DNA of 64,000 nucleotides from Chloroflexota bacterium (GTDB lineage: Bacteria > Chloroflexota > JAJPGV01), in NCBI GenBank assembly GCA_021325635.1, contig JAJPGV010000039.1, positions 1 through 64,000 on the forward strand. The letters are read 5' to 3'. The position numbers and the translations under genes are program-made. Each line of letters starts with the position of its first letter. Position 1 is the first letter of the stretch. Below the pieces are notes generated by a model. That model was not told the DNA's origin. It did not search any database and saw only the letters and a list, made by a program, of their open reading frames with translations. Positions 34,862-42,783 of the stretch are shown here, in pieces.

Positions 34862-37237
34862 TCAGCCAGACTTCTGCAGTCCTCGGACCACGGCGGACGA
34901 GGTCTTCGGCGGTGGCGATCCGGCCGGGCCAACGTCGACCGCGTTCACATAGCCGTAGTTACCGCTATCCGGGTCGAGCACGAGGAGACGATCGCCAATC
35001 TGTGGCTCGACCACCTGCAGGAACGTGAACTGATCCTTGGTTCCAAAGGTCTGCGCATTCTGCACGTCGAAGCTGGACAGCACCGGAGCGTTGGGCGTGA
35101 GCGTCTGCACGTAGCCGACGGGGTTGGTAACCACCGCCATCACCGAGCCGATGGCCTGCGTGTTGTAGGTGATCGTGCCCAAAGTGGTGTCCAGCGTCAC
35201 AGCGGAAGGCGGCGCCAGCACCATCGTGCCCAGCGGGAAGTGCAGCGGGTTGGCAATGTCCGGGGTAGTCGCGTCGACGAAGTAGGCGGCGGTGAGCTTG
35301 GTGGGGTCACCGTTTGCCTGGCCAACGTCGGCCGCGTTGTAGCGAAAGACGATCGGGACGGGCGCAGGGAAGGTCGTTACCGGATTACCGGCCTGGTCCT
35401 TGATGCTCACGTCCAGGACCGTGCCGTTGGGGCTGTACTGCGACGGGCCGCCCGGGATGGGCACGTTCGGCGGCTGAGCCTGCACGCTCATGGACAGCGG
35501 TCCCGTGAACCCGACCAGGGCCGCCGGCGGGAAGGTCACCACTACGTTGCCCGCGACGAACGTTCCGCCAGTCGCGGCATCCATGACTGCCGCCAGCGAT
35601 ATTGGCGCGGGGGCAAACAGGAAGTCCGGAGGTATGACGCCAGCGGGGAACAGTCCAGCGCCAGGCTGCAGGGACTGCATCGGTATTGGGGCCCCGGGCT
35701 GAAGAGTGAATCCTTGAGGGAGGGTCACGCCCGGCGGTAGGGTCACGCCAGGAGGAAGCTGGAACGTCCCCGTGGGTGGCCCGCTGTTCGGCGGAGGACC
35801 GCCTCCGCCCCCAGGCCCAGGCGTGGGTGAGGCATTGGCCTGCGTCACCGTGACAACGTTGGACCCGGCCGACGAGATCCCGAGCCCGGAGTCGCTGGCC
35901 GCGGAGACCATGAACTGATAGTCCCCAGGGGTTAAGCCGGTGACCGTGGCCGATCCAACGATGATGTCGGCCGTCCACTCCGACTCCGTGCCGGCCGTGA
36001 GGTTCGAGGCGAAGATCTGGTAGAAGGTGGGAACGGCGCTACCGGGATCAGTCGGAGCCGTCCAGCTCACCGTGGCTGCCCCTGCCCCGCCGCTCGCGGT
36101 CACGTTCGTCGGCGTGCCGGGAGGCGTGCCCGTTACCGTTGGCGCCGCGATAAACGATGACAGCATCGACCATGGGCCCGGCCCGCTGGCGTTAATCGCC
36201 CGCACCTGGAACTGATAGGAGTCGCTCCGCAGGCCAAATACGGCGGCCTGATTGCCAGTTACGTCGGGTATCACCCGGAAGGTAGCCGTCGCGGGCACGA
36301 CCATGACCTCGTAGGCGGTGATCGGACCGGATCCCGTGTTGGCCGGAGGGATCCAGGTGACCACTGCTCGGCCGTAACCGGGTCTTGTCGCGCTTACTTC
36401 AATGGGCGCGCCGGCCGTGCCGATGATGATGGGGCCGCTCGACGTCATGGGGGCCCCGGCCCCGGCAGCGTTCAGGGCCTGCACCATGAAGCTGTAACCC
36501 TGGCCGTTGGTAAGACCAGTGACCGTGTAGCTGGTGGCGTCGGTGGTGTAGGTCTGCCCACCCGGTTGCACGGTGATCACGTACCCGGTGATGGCGCTGC
36601 TGCCGGAATCCGTCGGCGCCGACCAGCTGAGCATTGCCTGGCCGTCGCCTGCGGTCGCCACGAGTCCGGTCGGTGAGCCCGGAGGAATGTTCATGGGCGT
36701 TCCGGTCGGCGACGGGCTTCCCGGTGTGACCGTTGGCGGAGGCCCACCCGGCGTGCTCGTGGGCGTGGGGCTCATGCCAGGAGTGCCCGATGGAGTCGGG
36801 CCGGGCGGCGTGCCCGTGACAGTCGGACTCGGTGGAACGACCGTATCGGTCGGAGTCGGCGGAGGTGGTGTCGGCGTCGGTGGAACGACCGTGTCGGTCG
36901 GAGTCGGCGGAGGTGGTGTCGGCGTCGGTGGAACGACCGTATCGGTCGGAGTCGGTGGAGGTGGTGTCGGCGTCGGTGGAACGACCGTGTCGGTCGGAGT
37001 CGGCGGGGGTGGTGTCGGCGTCGGTGGAACGACCGTGTCGGTCGGAGTCGGCGGAGGTGGTGTCGGCGTGTCGGTAGGAGTCGGTGGGATGACCGTATCG
37101 GTCGGAGTGGGTGGCGGTGGCGTCGGCGTGGAGGTCTGTGCCAGGGCGACCGCCGGCACTCCGCACGTTGTCAGCCCTAGGACCACCAGCCAAACGAAGA
37201 TGGCGCGCACGATGGTGCGCTTCGCGATTCGTCTCAT
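34862..37237 (-). CDS. secreted fibronectin type III protein with Thr/Pro repeat stalk
   Basis: A 791-residue surface protein. The signal peptide (about residues 1-33: KRTIVRAIFVWLVVLGL ... ALAQ) is followed by about 110 residues of PTPTDTVVPP/TPPPP repeats. Three fibronectin-III domains come next, roughly residues 190-275, 280-370 and 372-465 (VTVSW-like cores: AMLSWSAPTD, AVVTWIPPAN, ATVSWTAPTD, each with a following ITxY strand). A Pro/Gly hinge leads to a C-terminal beta-rich region. The stalk probably lifts the binding domains off the cell. The repeats are exact at DNA level. Function is likely adhesion or polysaccharide binding; no catalytic motif is seen. Confidence 0.8.
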   Translation of the reverse strand: MRRIAKRTIVRAIFVWLVVLGLTTCGVPAVALAQTSTPTPPPPTPTDTVIPPTPTDTPTPPPPTPTDTVVPPTPTPPPPTPTDTVVPPTPTPPPPTPTDTVVPPTPTPPPPTPTDTVVPPTPTPPPPTPTDTVVPPSPTVTGTPPGPTPSGTPGMSPTPTSTPGGPPPTVTPGSPSPTGTPMNIPPGSPTGLVATAGDGQAMLSWSAPTDSGSSAITGYVITVQPGGQTYTTDATSYTVTGLTNGQGYSFMVQALNAAGAGAPMTSSGPIIIGTAGAPIEVSATRPGYGRAVVTWIPPANTGSGPITAYEVMVVPATATFRVIPDVTGNQAAVFGLRSDSYQFQVRAINASGPGPWSMLSSFIAAPTVTGTPPGTPTNVTASGGAGAATVSWTAPTDPGSAVPTFYQIFASNLTAGTESEWTADIIVGSATVTGLTPGDYQFMVSAASDSGLGISSAGSNVVTVTQANASPTPGPGGGGGPPPNSGPPTGTFQLPPGVTLPPGVTLPQGFTLQPGAPIPMQSLQPGAGLFPAGVIPPDFLFAPAPISLAAVMDAATGGTFVAGNVVVTFPPAALVGFTGPLSMSVQAQPPNVPIPGGPSQYSPNGTVLDVSIKDQAGNPVTTFPAPVPIVFRYNAADVGQANGDPTKLTAAYFVDATTPDIANPLHFPLGTMVLAPPSAVTLDTTLGTITYNTQAIGSVMAVVTNPVGYVQTLTPNAPVLSSFDVQNAQTFGTKDQFTFLQVVEPQIGDRLLVLDPDSGNYGYVNAVDVGPAGSPPPKTSSAVVRGLQKSG
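36831..37070 (-). repeat. five 48-bp tandem repeats (minisatellite) encoding PTPTDTVVPP units
   Basis: The GGTGGAACGACCGT unit starts at 36831, 36879, 36927, 36975 and 37023, giving a strict 48-base period (16 codons) with few changes. It lies inside the fibronectin-III gene, so copy-number change keeps the frame and alters stalk length. Confidence 0.95.
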
Positions 37238-37696
37238 GACCCTCGCTCCTCGAGATGGGTTGGAACACCCTCTGCGGGCAAGGTAAGGCGACCCAGGTAA
37301 AGAACCGCTAAGAGCCGAAGAAATGTGCAGGAAATGTTTGGGTATAAATGCTCACTGGCGCAGTGCAGCCATTCCGGCAATGACAGCCAGCCGAACAGCA
37401 GAAGAGGCCCGGATTTGGGCTCCGAGCCTCGCGGAGCAGCCCGGCCTCCTGGCATTGGCTTGCTCCTCACGGTCCCAGGTGTTTCTCCCGAGCCCGCTCT
37501 GTACGTCAAGCATGTCTCAGCCGCCCGCAACGGCGCGCAAAGGACCAGCAAACGTTGAGTAACGGTTTTGTGCCACTTGGCCACTTGGACGATTGGCAGC
37601 GAGCATGCCCGTGGCCAGCCATTCTTAGGCGCCCTTTTCCAGCCGTTTACGGCTTTGTCGGCTGAAGCCGCCTATGCTGCAGATGGAGCCCAAGGC
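37238..37696. other. 459-bp non-coding divergent region
   Basis: The gap separates the start of the fibronectin-III gene (leftward) from the flavin-binding protein (rightward). Short ORFs in it have no family features. It holds a direct repeat CCACTTGG CCACTTGG at about 37571-37588. I looked for a c-di-GMP riboswitch core and did not find one. It is likely a pair of promoters plus long leaders. Confidence 0.5.
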
Positions 37697-38158
37697 ATGG
37701 AGGCACTGAGCCGCGAAGCCGCGACGACCGTGTTGGCGCGAAACAGGCTAGGCCACCTCGGCTGTTTTTCCGTCAGCAGCGATCGCTCCTATGTCGTGCC
37801 CGTGTCGTACATCTACAGCCAGGGCTCGCTTTATGCCGCCTCAATCGCGGGACAGAAGCTGCGCTACCTTCGCGAGCACCCTGCCGGCGTGTGCCTGGAA
37901 GTGGAAGAGGTTGACGATCAGCTCAACTGGACCAGCGTCATCGTCACGGGCCGCTTCGAAGAGGTGACCGGCACGGAACGTTTTTCCCGAGCGGCGGATG
38001 CGCTGTACCGGGCGGTCCGTGGACCGCTTTGGCCTGCCCTAGCGAACACCGACATCCTGCAGGAGCCCGAGCAGGCCGTGCTGTGGGCTTTGCGCGTTGA
38101 GGAAATCAGCGGCCGGCGAGAAAAATGGGACCTGGCCGAAGCGTACAAGTACTGGTAA
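37697..38158 (+). CDS. pyridoxamine 5'-phosphate oxidase-like flavin-binding protein (NimA/Rv-type)
   Basis: A 153-residue split-barrel protein starting MEALSREAATTVLARNRLGHLG, the usual opening of the NimA-like/FMN-binding group found in stress regulons. VVPVSYIYSQGSLYAAS and GQKLRYLREHPAGVCLEVEEV complete the fold, and SVIVTGRFEEVTG is the barrel strand. ATG 37697, with GGAGCCC upstream, fits the conserved start; the open frame further upstream has no family similarity. It begins the stress-like island and is followed after 23 bases by a LOG-family gene. Confidence 0.85.
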   Translation: MEALSREAATTVLARNRLGHLGCFSVSSDRSYVVPVSYIYSQGSLYAASIAGQKLRYLREHPAGVCLEVEEVDDQLNWTSVIVTGRFEEVTGTERFSRAADALYRAVRGPLWPALANTDILQEPEQAVLWALRVEEISGRREKWDLAEAYKYW

Positions 38159-38181
38159 ACGCACGTCACCTGGGAGGAGGT

Positions 38182-38790
38182 ATGAGGCTGGCAATTGGCG
38201 TCATGGGCTCCTCCGGACCGCCGTACGAGGACGGCGCCTGGGACAAGCTGGTACAGCTCGGACGCCGCATCGCTGAGCGTGACTGCATCTTGCTCACCGG
38301 CGCCTGCCCAGGGTTGCCTTATGCGGCCGTGCAGGGAGTCAAGGAATGCGGCGGCCTCGCTGTCGGCATTTCTCCGGCGCTCTCGCTTCAGGAGCACGTG
38401 CAGCGCTTCGACTCGCCGGCGGATGGTTTCGACGTGCTCATCTACACCGGTTCCGGCCTCATGGCCAGGGAGATCGAGAACATTCGCTCGTCGGACATCG
38501 TGGTCATAGCCGGAGGACGCTCAGGCACGCTGGGGGAATTCGCCATTGCTTACGACGAAGGCCGGTTGATTGGGGTGCTCACCGGGACTGGCGGCATCGC
38601 TGACGCCGTGGCGGACTTGGTACGGCTGTGCGCCAAGGACACGGGAGCTGCCGTGCTCTACGATGGCGATCCGGTGCAGCTCGTAGACCGGCTCATCGAG
38701 CACTATCAGACCGAGCACTTCAAGAAACCGAGCGTATTCGCACACAGAAACCGCCTGGAAGCGTTCCGTAAGATGAGCTCCGGCAGCTGA
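38182..38790 (+). CDS. LOG family / nucleotide-binding Rossmann protein
   Basis: A 202-residue protein of the TIGR00725/LOG-like group. The opening is RLAIGVMGSSGPPYEDGAWD, the phosphate loop region is LTGACPGLPYAAVQGVKE, and the key motif VIAGGRSGTLGEFAIAYDEG is the GGRSGTLGE form of the P-G-G-x-G-T-x-x-E nucleoside-phosphate site. Relatives release cytokinin bases from nucleotides or handle modified nucleotides; the exact substrate here is unknown. A strong GGGAGGAGGT lies directly before ATG 38182. It is probably co-transcribed with the PPOX gene. Confidence 0.82.
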   Translation: MRLAIGVMGSSGPPYEDGAWDKLVQLGRRIAERDCILLTGACPGLPYAAVQGVKECGGLAVGISPALSLQEHVQRFDSPADGFDVLIYTGSGLMAREIENIRSSDIVVIAGGRSGTLGEFAIAYDEGRLIGVLTGTGGIADAVADLVRLCAKDTGAAVLYDGDPVQLVDRLIEHYQTEHFKKPSVFAHRNRLEAFRKMSSGS

Positions 38791-38805
38791 ATCGAGGCGG
38801 CAATC

Positions 38806-39438
38806 CTATTCGACGCCGGCAATATCGAGCTCTTCGACGACTTCGCGAACGCCAGGTAAACGGCCGGCAACCTCCTCCGCGTTCTCGACGTCCTCGATGC
38901 TCAGCACGCGACCACGCAGGTGCACGATCCCCTCTTCGACACAGACGCGAATCGGCAGATCGGTCGTGGCTGCGTCCTCGCGCAGCTCCCGGCGCACGGC
39001 TTCGGCCAGAGCATCGTCTCCGGGGCCCACGCCAGACACCGACGGCTCGACTTCAAGCGAATCCATCGACGTGGCATCGAATCCCCCAACCACCTCGCCG
39101 TTCTCCAGCACGGGATCCGTCGGCGGGAAGTACGTGCTCGCGCCATTGTCCTCGGGCGCTCCGAGGACCACTGCCGGTTCCTGTCCGAATGGCTCTTCGA
39201 GATACTCGTATTCGCCGGCTTGGGGTTCAGCAGGCTCCAGCTCGACGACGTCGAGGTTGTTCTCAATTCTTCTGTTTTCGGCCACATGCCCGGCGATCTC
39301 TTCGGCCAGCGAACGCTCGCTAAGGTCGTTTACCGTGCCGTCGAGCAGGACCCCCTCCTCCGTCAAGCCCACATGCACGTAGATGCCGGCCTCGGCCAGC
39401 TTGTCCTCAATTCGATCCGCCAGCGACTCCCGTTCCAT
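38806..39438 (-). CDS. two-BON-domain protein
   Basis: A 210-residue protein with one BON domain at each end (residues about 5-68 and 135-208) joined by an acidic, Pro/Gly-rich linker (ELEPAEPQAGEYEYLEEP). Each domain has the typical V-x-L-x-G-x-V strand (EEGVLLDGTV and EEGIVHLRGRV) and the helix that precedes it. BON domains bind phospholipid membranes or cell wall and recur in osmotic-shock proteins. There is no signal peptide. TAGGAGA precedes ATG 39438. It lies 9 bases after a UspA gene on the same strand. Confidence 0.85.
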   Translation of the reverse strand: MERESLADRIEDKLAEAGIYVHVGLTEEGVLLDGTVNDLSERSLAEEIAGHVAENRRIENNLDVVELEPAEPQAGEYEYLEEPFGQEPAVVLGAPEDNGASTYFPPTDPVLENGEVVGGFDATSMDSLEVEPSVSGVGPGDDALAEAVRRELREDAATTDLPIRVCVEEGIVHLRGRVLSIEDVENAEEVAGRLPGVREVVEELDIAGVE

Positions 39439-39447
39439 TGCACTCTC

Positions 39448-40401
39448 CTAATGCGACATTGCCACTATTTCGGGTTCCCCGGCGACATGAGCCAGCACCT
39501 TGCGCGGAGCTGCCCGCTCGTCGGCAGCCGGATGAGCCGGCTCGTGTCCGAGCCGCCTCAGGGCTTCACGGCCCAGAACCATCAGCGGCACATGGCTGCG
39601 CCGGAGAACCGCCTCGCCCACTGTGCTCATATGCTCACGATCCAAGGGCGTTCGTCCATGCGTCGCGAACGCGACCAGATCCACCTGCTCGCGCCCGCAA
39701 ACCTCGACGATTTCGCGCGCCGGCTCGCCCAACGTGATTCTCTGGACCATGACCGGTCGCCGGGGCTCGTGGGCCTTCGTGGAATCGATCTCGCCGGGCG
39801 TCAATCCGTCAACCACCTGGCCGACAGCCGACAGCATCTTGTAGGTGGCGCGCTCCGGTTCCGGAACAGGCTCGAAGACGTGGAACAGCAACACTTCAGC
39901 CCCAAACGCCTCGGTCAACCGGCGAAGGGGCGCCAGCACGGCCTCGGCGCGCGACGAGCCGTTCAGGGGCACCAGGATGCGTCTGAAACGAGGCAGCCCG
40001 GGGGCGTCCACGCTGGCCGGGATGAGAAACACCGGCACTGGTGAAAGGTCAATCACCTCTTCAGCCACGCTGCCAAGGACGCTCCTCAGCAAGCCGGCGC
40101 GGCTGTGCGAGGCCATCACCACGGCCCACGCATCGCGCTCGCGAACTTCGTCGGCGATGGTTGGTCCCACGTAGCCGCAGCGACTTTGCGTCTCCGGGTC
40201 CAGGCCGTACTGCCGGCGCACGTGCCAGTACGCGGCGTGCAACGCTGCCTGCGCGTCACGCCCATTGTTGAAGCTGGGTTCGGGCTCATGCACGTGAAGC
40301 AGCACGAGCGTCAGGTCCATCTCGCGAGCCAACGTACAGGCCAACGGCAGCGCCCGCTCAGAAAGCGGCGACCCGTCAAGCGGCACGATGATGGCACTCA
40401 T
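39448..40401 (-). CDS. tandem universal stress protein (UspA x2)
   Basis: A 317-residue protein with two UspA domains. The N-terminal one opens SAIIVPLDGSPLSERALPLA and has VVMASHSRAGLLRSVLGSVAEEV, a G-2x-G-9x-G-[ST]-like nucleotide loop. The second opens RRILVPLNGSSRAEAVLAPL and has THGRTPLDREHMSTVGEAVLRRS. UspA proteins bind ATP and protect starved or energy-limited cells. ATG 40401 follows GGGAGGT; an upstream in-frame codon at 40416 is weaker. It is upstream of the two-BON gene and behind another double UspA. Confidence 0.92.
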   Translation of the reverse strand: MSAIIVPLDGSPLSERALPLACTLAREMDLTLVLLHVHEPEPSFNNGRDAQAALHAAYWHVRRQYGLDPETQSRCGYVGPTIADEVRERDAWAVVMASHSRAGLLRSVLGSVAEEVIDLSPVPVFLIPASVDAPGLPRFRRILVPLNGSSRAEAVLAPLRRLTEAFGAEVLLFHVFEPVPEPERATYKMLSAVGQVVDGLTPGEIDSTKAHEPRRPVMVQRITLGEPAREIVEVCGREQVDLVAFATHGRTPLDREHMSTVGEAVLRRSHVPLMVLGREALRRLGHEPAHPAADERAAPRKVLAHVAGEPEIVAMSH

Positions 40402-40606
40402 AGCTCGACCTCCCATGGGGTTCAGGACGTTCAGGACGAGCTGCGGAACTCAACCCGTATAGCGCTGGCGGTGGCCCTTCAGGAGAGCTGCCGCAAAGCC
40501 CGGATCTGTTTCGCCCTTCAGGCTTACCATAAGCAGTGGCTCACAACGAAGCCGTCAATCTGAGCTAAAGCTCCCGTTAAAGGGTCACGAAGCCGCGCCT
40601 GACAGA

Positions 40607-41494
40607 TCAGGCCGACAGCGCTGCCGGTCGCAGCACCAGGACCGGCATACTCGCCCGCTGCACGACACCGAGGGCCACACTGCCCAGAACCACGCGGGCA
40701 ACCCCCGAACGTCCATGCGTAGCCATGACAATGGCGGCGGCCTGCTCAGCCTCGGCCAGCTCAGCAATCGTTGCCGCCGCATACCCCACCAGGGTGTCCG
40801 TATCGACAGCCCATCCATCCGAACCAAGCCGCTTTGCCCAGTCCGTGAGATACGGCTTGGCCTGTTCCACCCACTCCTCGACGTTCAAATAGCCATAGCC
40901 GGCTGGGACCTCGTAGGCCACGGCCGGCGGCGGCTCAATAACCTGCACCAGGCTCAGATTTGCGTCCAGAGCGCGCGCCAATTCTTTGGCCGGAACGAGC
41001 GCCTCCTCGGCCAGAGGAGAGCCATCCAGCGGTACGAGAACCGTGGACTTCCGGCCGTGCACCCATTCATGCTCGCAATGAGCAGGCACGAGCAGCAGAG
41101 GACGGCTCGCAAGCCTCAAGACCCGTTCGGCCACGCTGCCGTAGGCCCAGCGTGCCAGTCCGCCGCGCCCGTGCGTGGACATGACGATGAGGTCTAGGTC
41201 ATGCGATTTCGCCACGCCATCGATAATCGACGCCGGCTCGCCAGGGAGGACTAGCGCCTCGGCCGAAACCTGGTCTGCGGCCAGTCGTCGAACCTCGGCC
41301 TGCAGCTCCGCTTCGATCTCCGGCTTCTGGTCTAGCTCCCTCTCGATCGCTTCGTGGGGCGTGGAAGCCCAGGTTCGCACAGCTCGCAGGAGAACGAGGT
41401 GGCCACCAGCCACTTTCGCCAGAAAGGCTGCATGAGGCAGAGCCTTACGGGCCAGGTCCGAGCCGTCCAGCGGCACCAGTATCTTGGCGAACAT
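40607..41494 (-). CDS. tandem universal stress protein (UspA x2)
   Basis: A second double UspA, 295 residues. Domain 1 opens FAKILVPLDGSDLARKALPHA, with LIVMSTHGRGGLARWAYGSVAERVLR, a full ATP-loop G-x2-G-x9-G-S. Domain 2 opens KSTVLVPLDGSPLAEEAL, with IVMATHGRSGVARVVLGSVALGVVQ, again a full loop. The nucleotide loops here are intact, unlike the second domain of its neighbour, so the two copies probably differ in ATP binding. ATG 41494 has GGGAGC upstream. There is a 205-base gap to the next UspA gene, containing a direct repeat of TTCAGGACG at 40421-40438. Confidence 0.92.
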   Translation of the reverse strand: MFAKILVPLDGSDLARKALPHAAFLAKVAGGHLVLLRAVRTWASTPHEAIERELDQKPEIEAELQAEVRRLAADQVSAEALVLPGEPASIIDGVAKSHDLDLIVMSTHGRGGLARWAYGSVAERVLRLASRPLLLVPAHCEHEWVHGRKSTVLVPLDGSPLAEEALVPAKELARALDANLSLVQVIEPPPAVAYEVPAGYGYLNVEEWVEQAKPYLTDWAKRLGSDGWAVDTDTLVGYAAATIAELAEAEQAAAIVMATHGRSGVARVVLGSVALGVVQRASMPVLVLRPAALSA

Positions 41495-41519
41495 CGCTTG
41501 CTCCCGGCGAAGCCCCGGC

Positions 41520-41977
41520 CTAGAGCGGTGTCGCCACGGCGGGCAGGCCGTGGGCCACGATGTCGTTGGTGACGCCGCGCACCCCTTCGATGGCGCGCAC
41601 CACTCGTTCCACGTCTCTGCGCTGGCGCTCGGAATCGACCGTACCGGTCAGCCTCACCCAGCCGGCCGAGACCGTCGCATGAATGCGTTCACCCGGCAAT
41701 TGGCGATGGCCACCGAGCTCGCCCCGCACCAGCCGGGCGATGTCCGCATCGGCGTGTGCCAGGCTCACCGGAAAGCGCACCACAATGTCATTGACAACGT
41801 CCTTTACACCCGGGACTCGGTGGGCAGCCTCCTGCGCCGCGGCACGCTGCGCCCAATGCTCCACGGTACCCTGCAAGACGACTACACCATGGTCGACCTG
41901 GACCGTTATCGATGACGTGGGACCTGGCGGTCCCATTCCAGCTCTCGTACAACGCACTGTCGCAGATCAGCGTCCAT
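41520..41977 (-). pseudogene. BON-domain protein gene interrupted by a one-base frameshift
   Basis: From ATG 41977, behind an AGGGGA ribosome site, the frame gives MDADLRQCVVRELEWDRQVP, the standard N-terminus of small two-BON proteins, then hits TAA at 41906-41908. The neighbouring frame continues without a break as SSITVQVDHGVVVLQGTVEHW and on to LTGTVDSERQRRDVERVVRAI and the stop at 41520. The join lies near 41910-41930, at GGGACC...GGTCCCACG, and is one base short. Protein length without the break would be about 152 residues. Either a recent mutation, a sequencing error or programmed frameshifting. Confidence 0.75.
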
Positions 41978-42094
41978 AAGTCTCGTCCCCTTTCGGCCGG
42001 TCGCTCATCTCGATCATCCGCCGAGGGGCATCAATTCGACGTTGACGCCGAGTGAAGCGCCCGTCAAATCTGCGCCACGGTAGGAAGGCGGCTG

Positions 42095-42292
42095 TCAGGG
42101 GGCCCGGAGCATGAAAATCTGCCGCCGAAACTGGATGATCTTGCGCACGATCTCGTCGGCTGACTCGAGAACCACCATGCGCTTGGTGTGAGCGAAGGTG
42201 ATCACCGTGTCAGGCGTCTCCTCCACGGTCTCAATGAGGTCGCTGCTGATGATCACCTTGGTGCCATTGAGGCGAGTGACGGCAATCATCAC
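42095..42292 (-). CDS. FlbD-like small protein
   Basis: A 65-residue protein matching the FlbD family: IAVTRLNGTKVIISSDLIETVEETPDT is near-canonical, then VITFAHTKRMVVLESADEIV. FlbD genes normally sit within flagellar operons, but no flagellar gene is in this window. The start is GTG 42292 or ATG 42289. It lies between the frameshifted BON gene and an acyl carrier protein. Its role outside flagella is unknown. Confidence 0.82.
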   Translation of the reverse strand: MMIAVTRLNGTKVIISSDLIETVEETPDTVITFAHTKRMVVLESADEIVRKIIQFRRQIFMLRAP

Positions 42293-42321
42293 AGTCGGCG
42301 TTGCATCGACCTACATGCGCC

Positions 42322-42582
42322 TCAGCGCTGCACCTCCGCGGCGGAGCGATCCACGAGGTAGCCTACACAGCCGTCGAGGGTAGACATCCTGAGATAGTCG
42401 CGCTCCGGCACGTCGAGCCCAAACAGCTCATTGAGTCCAAGGGCGAAGTTGAGGAAGTCCATCGAATCCAGGTCGAGATGCTCTCGCAAGTCCTGGCGCG
42501 GATCAATTGCCTCCAGGTCGGCCTCGGGCGCCATCCGGCCGAGCATCTCCAGCACCCTCTGACGTGTTTCTTCAGAGGTCAT
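42322..42582 (-). CDS. acyl carrier protein
   Basis: An 86-residue ACP. The attachment site for 4'-phosphopantetheine is in HLDLDSMDFLNF (Ser about 40, D-S-M form). The acidic helix II and the C-terminal TLDGCVGYLVDR helix complete the four-helix fold. ATG 42582 follows AGGAGCCC; longer in-frame starts add non-conserved sequence. No fatty acid or polyketide synthase gene is nearby, so this is an orphan carrier, perhaps serving a specialised acyl transfer. FlbD-like is 29 bases downstream on the same strand. Confidence 0.88.
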   Translation of the reverse strand: MTSEETRQRVLEMLGRMAPEADLEAIDPRQDLREHLDLDSMDFLNFALGLNELFGLDVPERDYLRMSTLDGCVGYLVDRSAAEVQR

Positions 42583-42783
42583 AGCTTTTCGGGCTCCTGC
42601 AGTCAAGGAAAAACCCGCCACCGGCGACCGCCGTTCTACAGCCTGCACGTCCTTCTCCATACCGGCCATGCTCAACACGCCGCCCGGCAGCCCGGCTGGA
42701 GTTGATCCGCTTTTTTCGTCCTGTTTACGCAGCAATCACGGCCTGGCGGCAACACTTGGAGCAAAAGGCTCGCGAGGCAGAAC

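Noticed and set aside
36573-37286. Gly/Val repeat protein on the + strand over the fibronectin-III gene
   Set aside because: A mirror image of the 48-bp repeats; the minus frame has the signal peptide and Fn3 domains.
37234-37584. 116-codon minus-strand ORF between the two divergent genes
   Set aside because: No family features, Arg/Pro/Leu-rich composition and overlap with promoter space.
37238-37696. Possible c-di-GMP riboswitch
   Set aside because: The conserved GGGCAAACC / GGGACGCAAAGC cores are not present on either strand.
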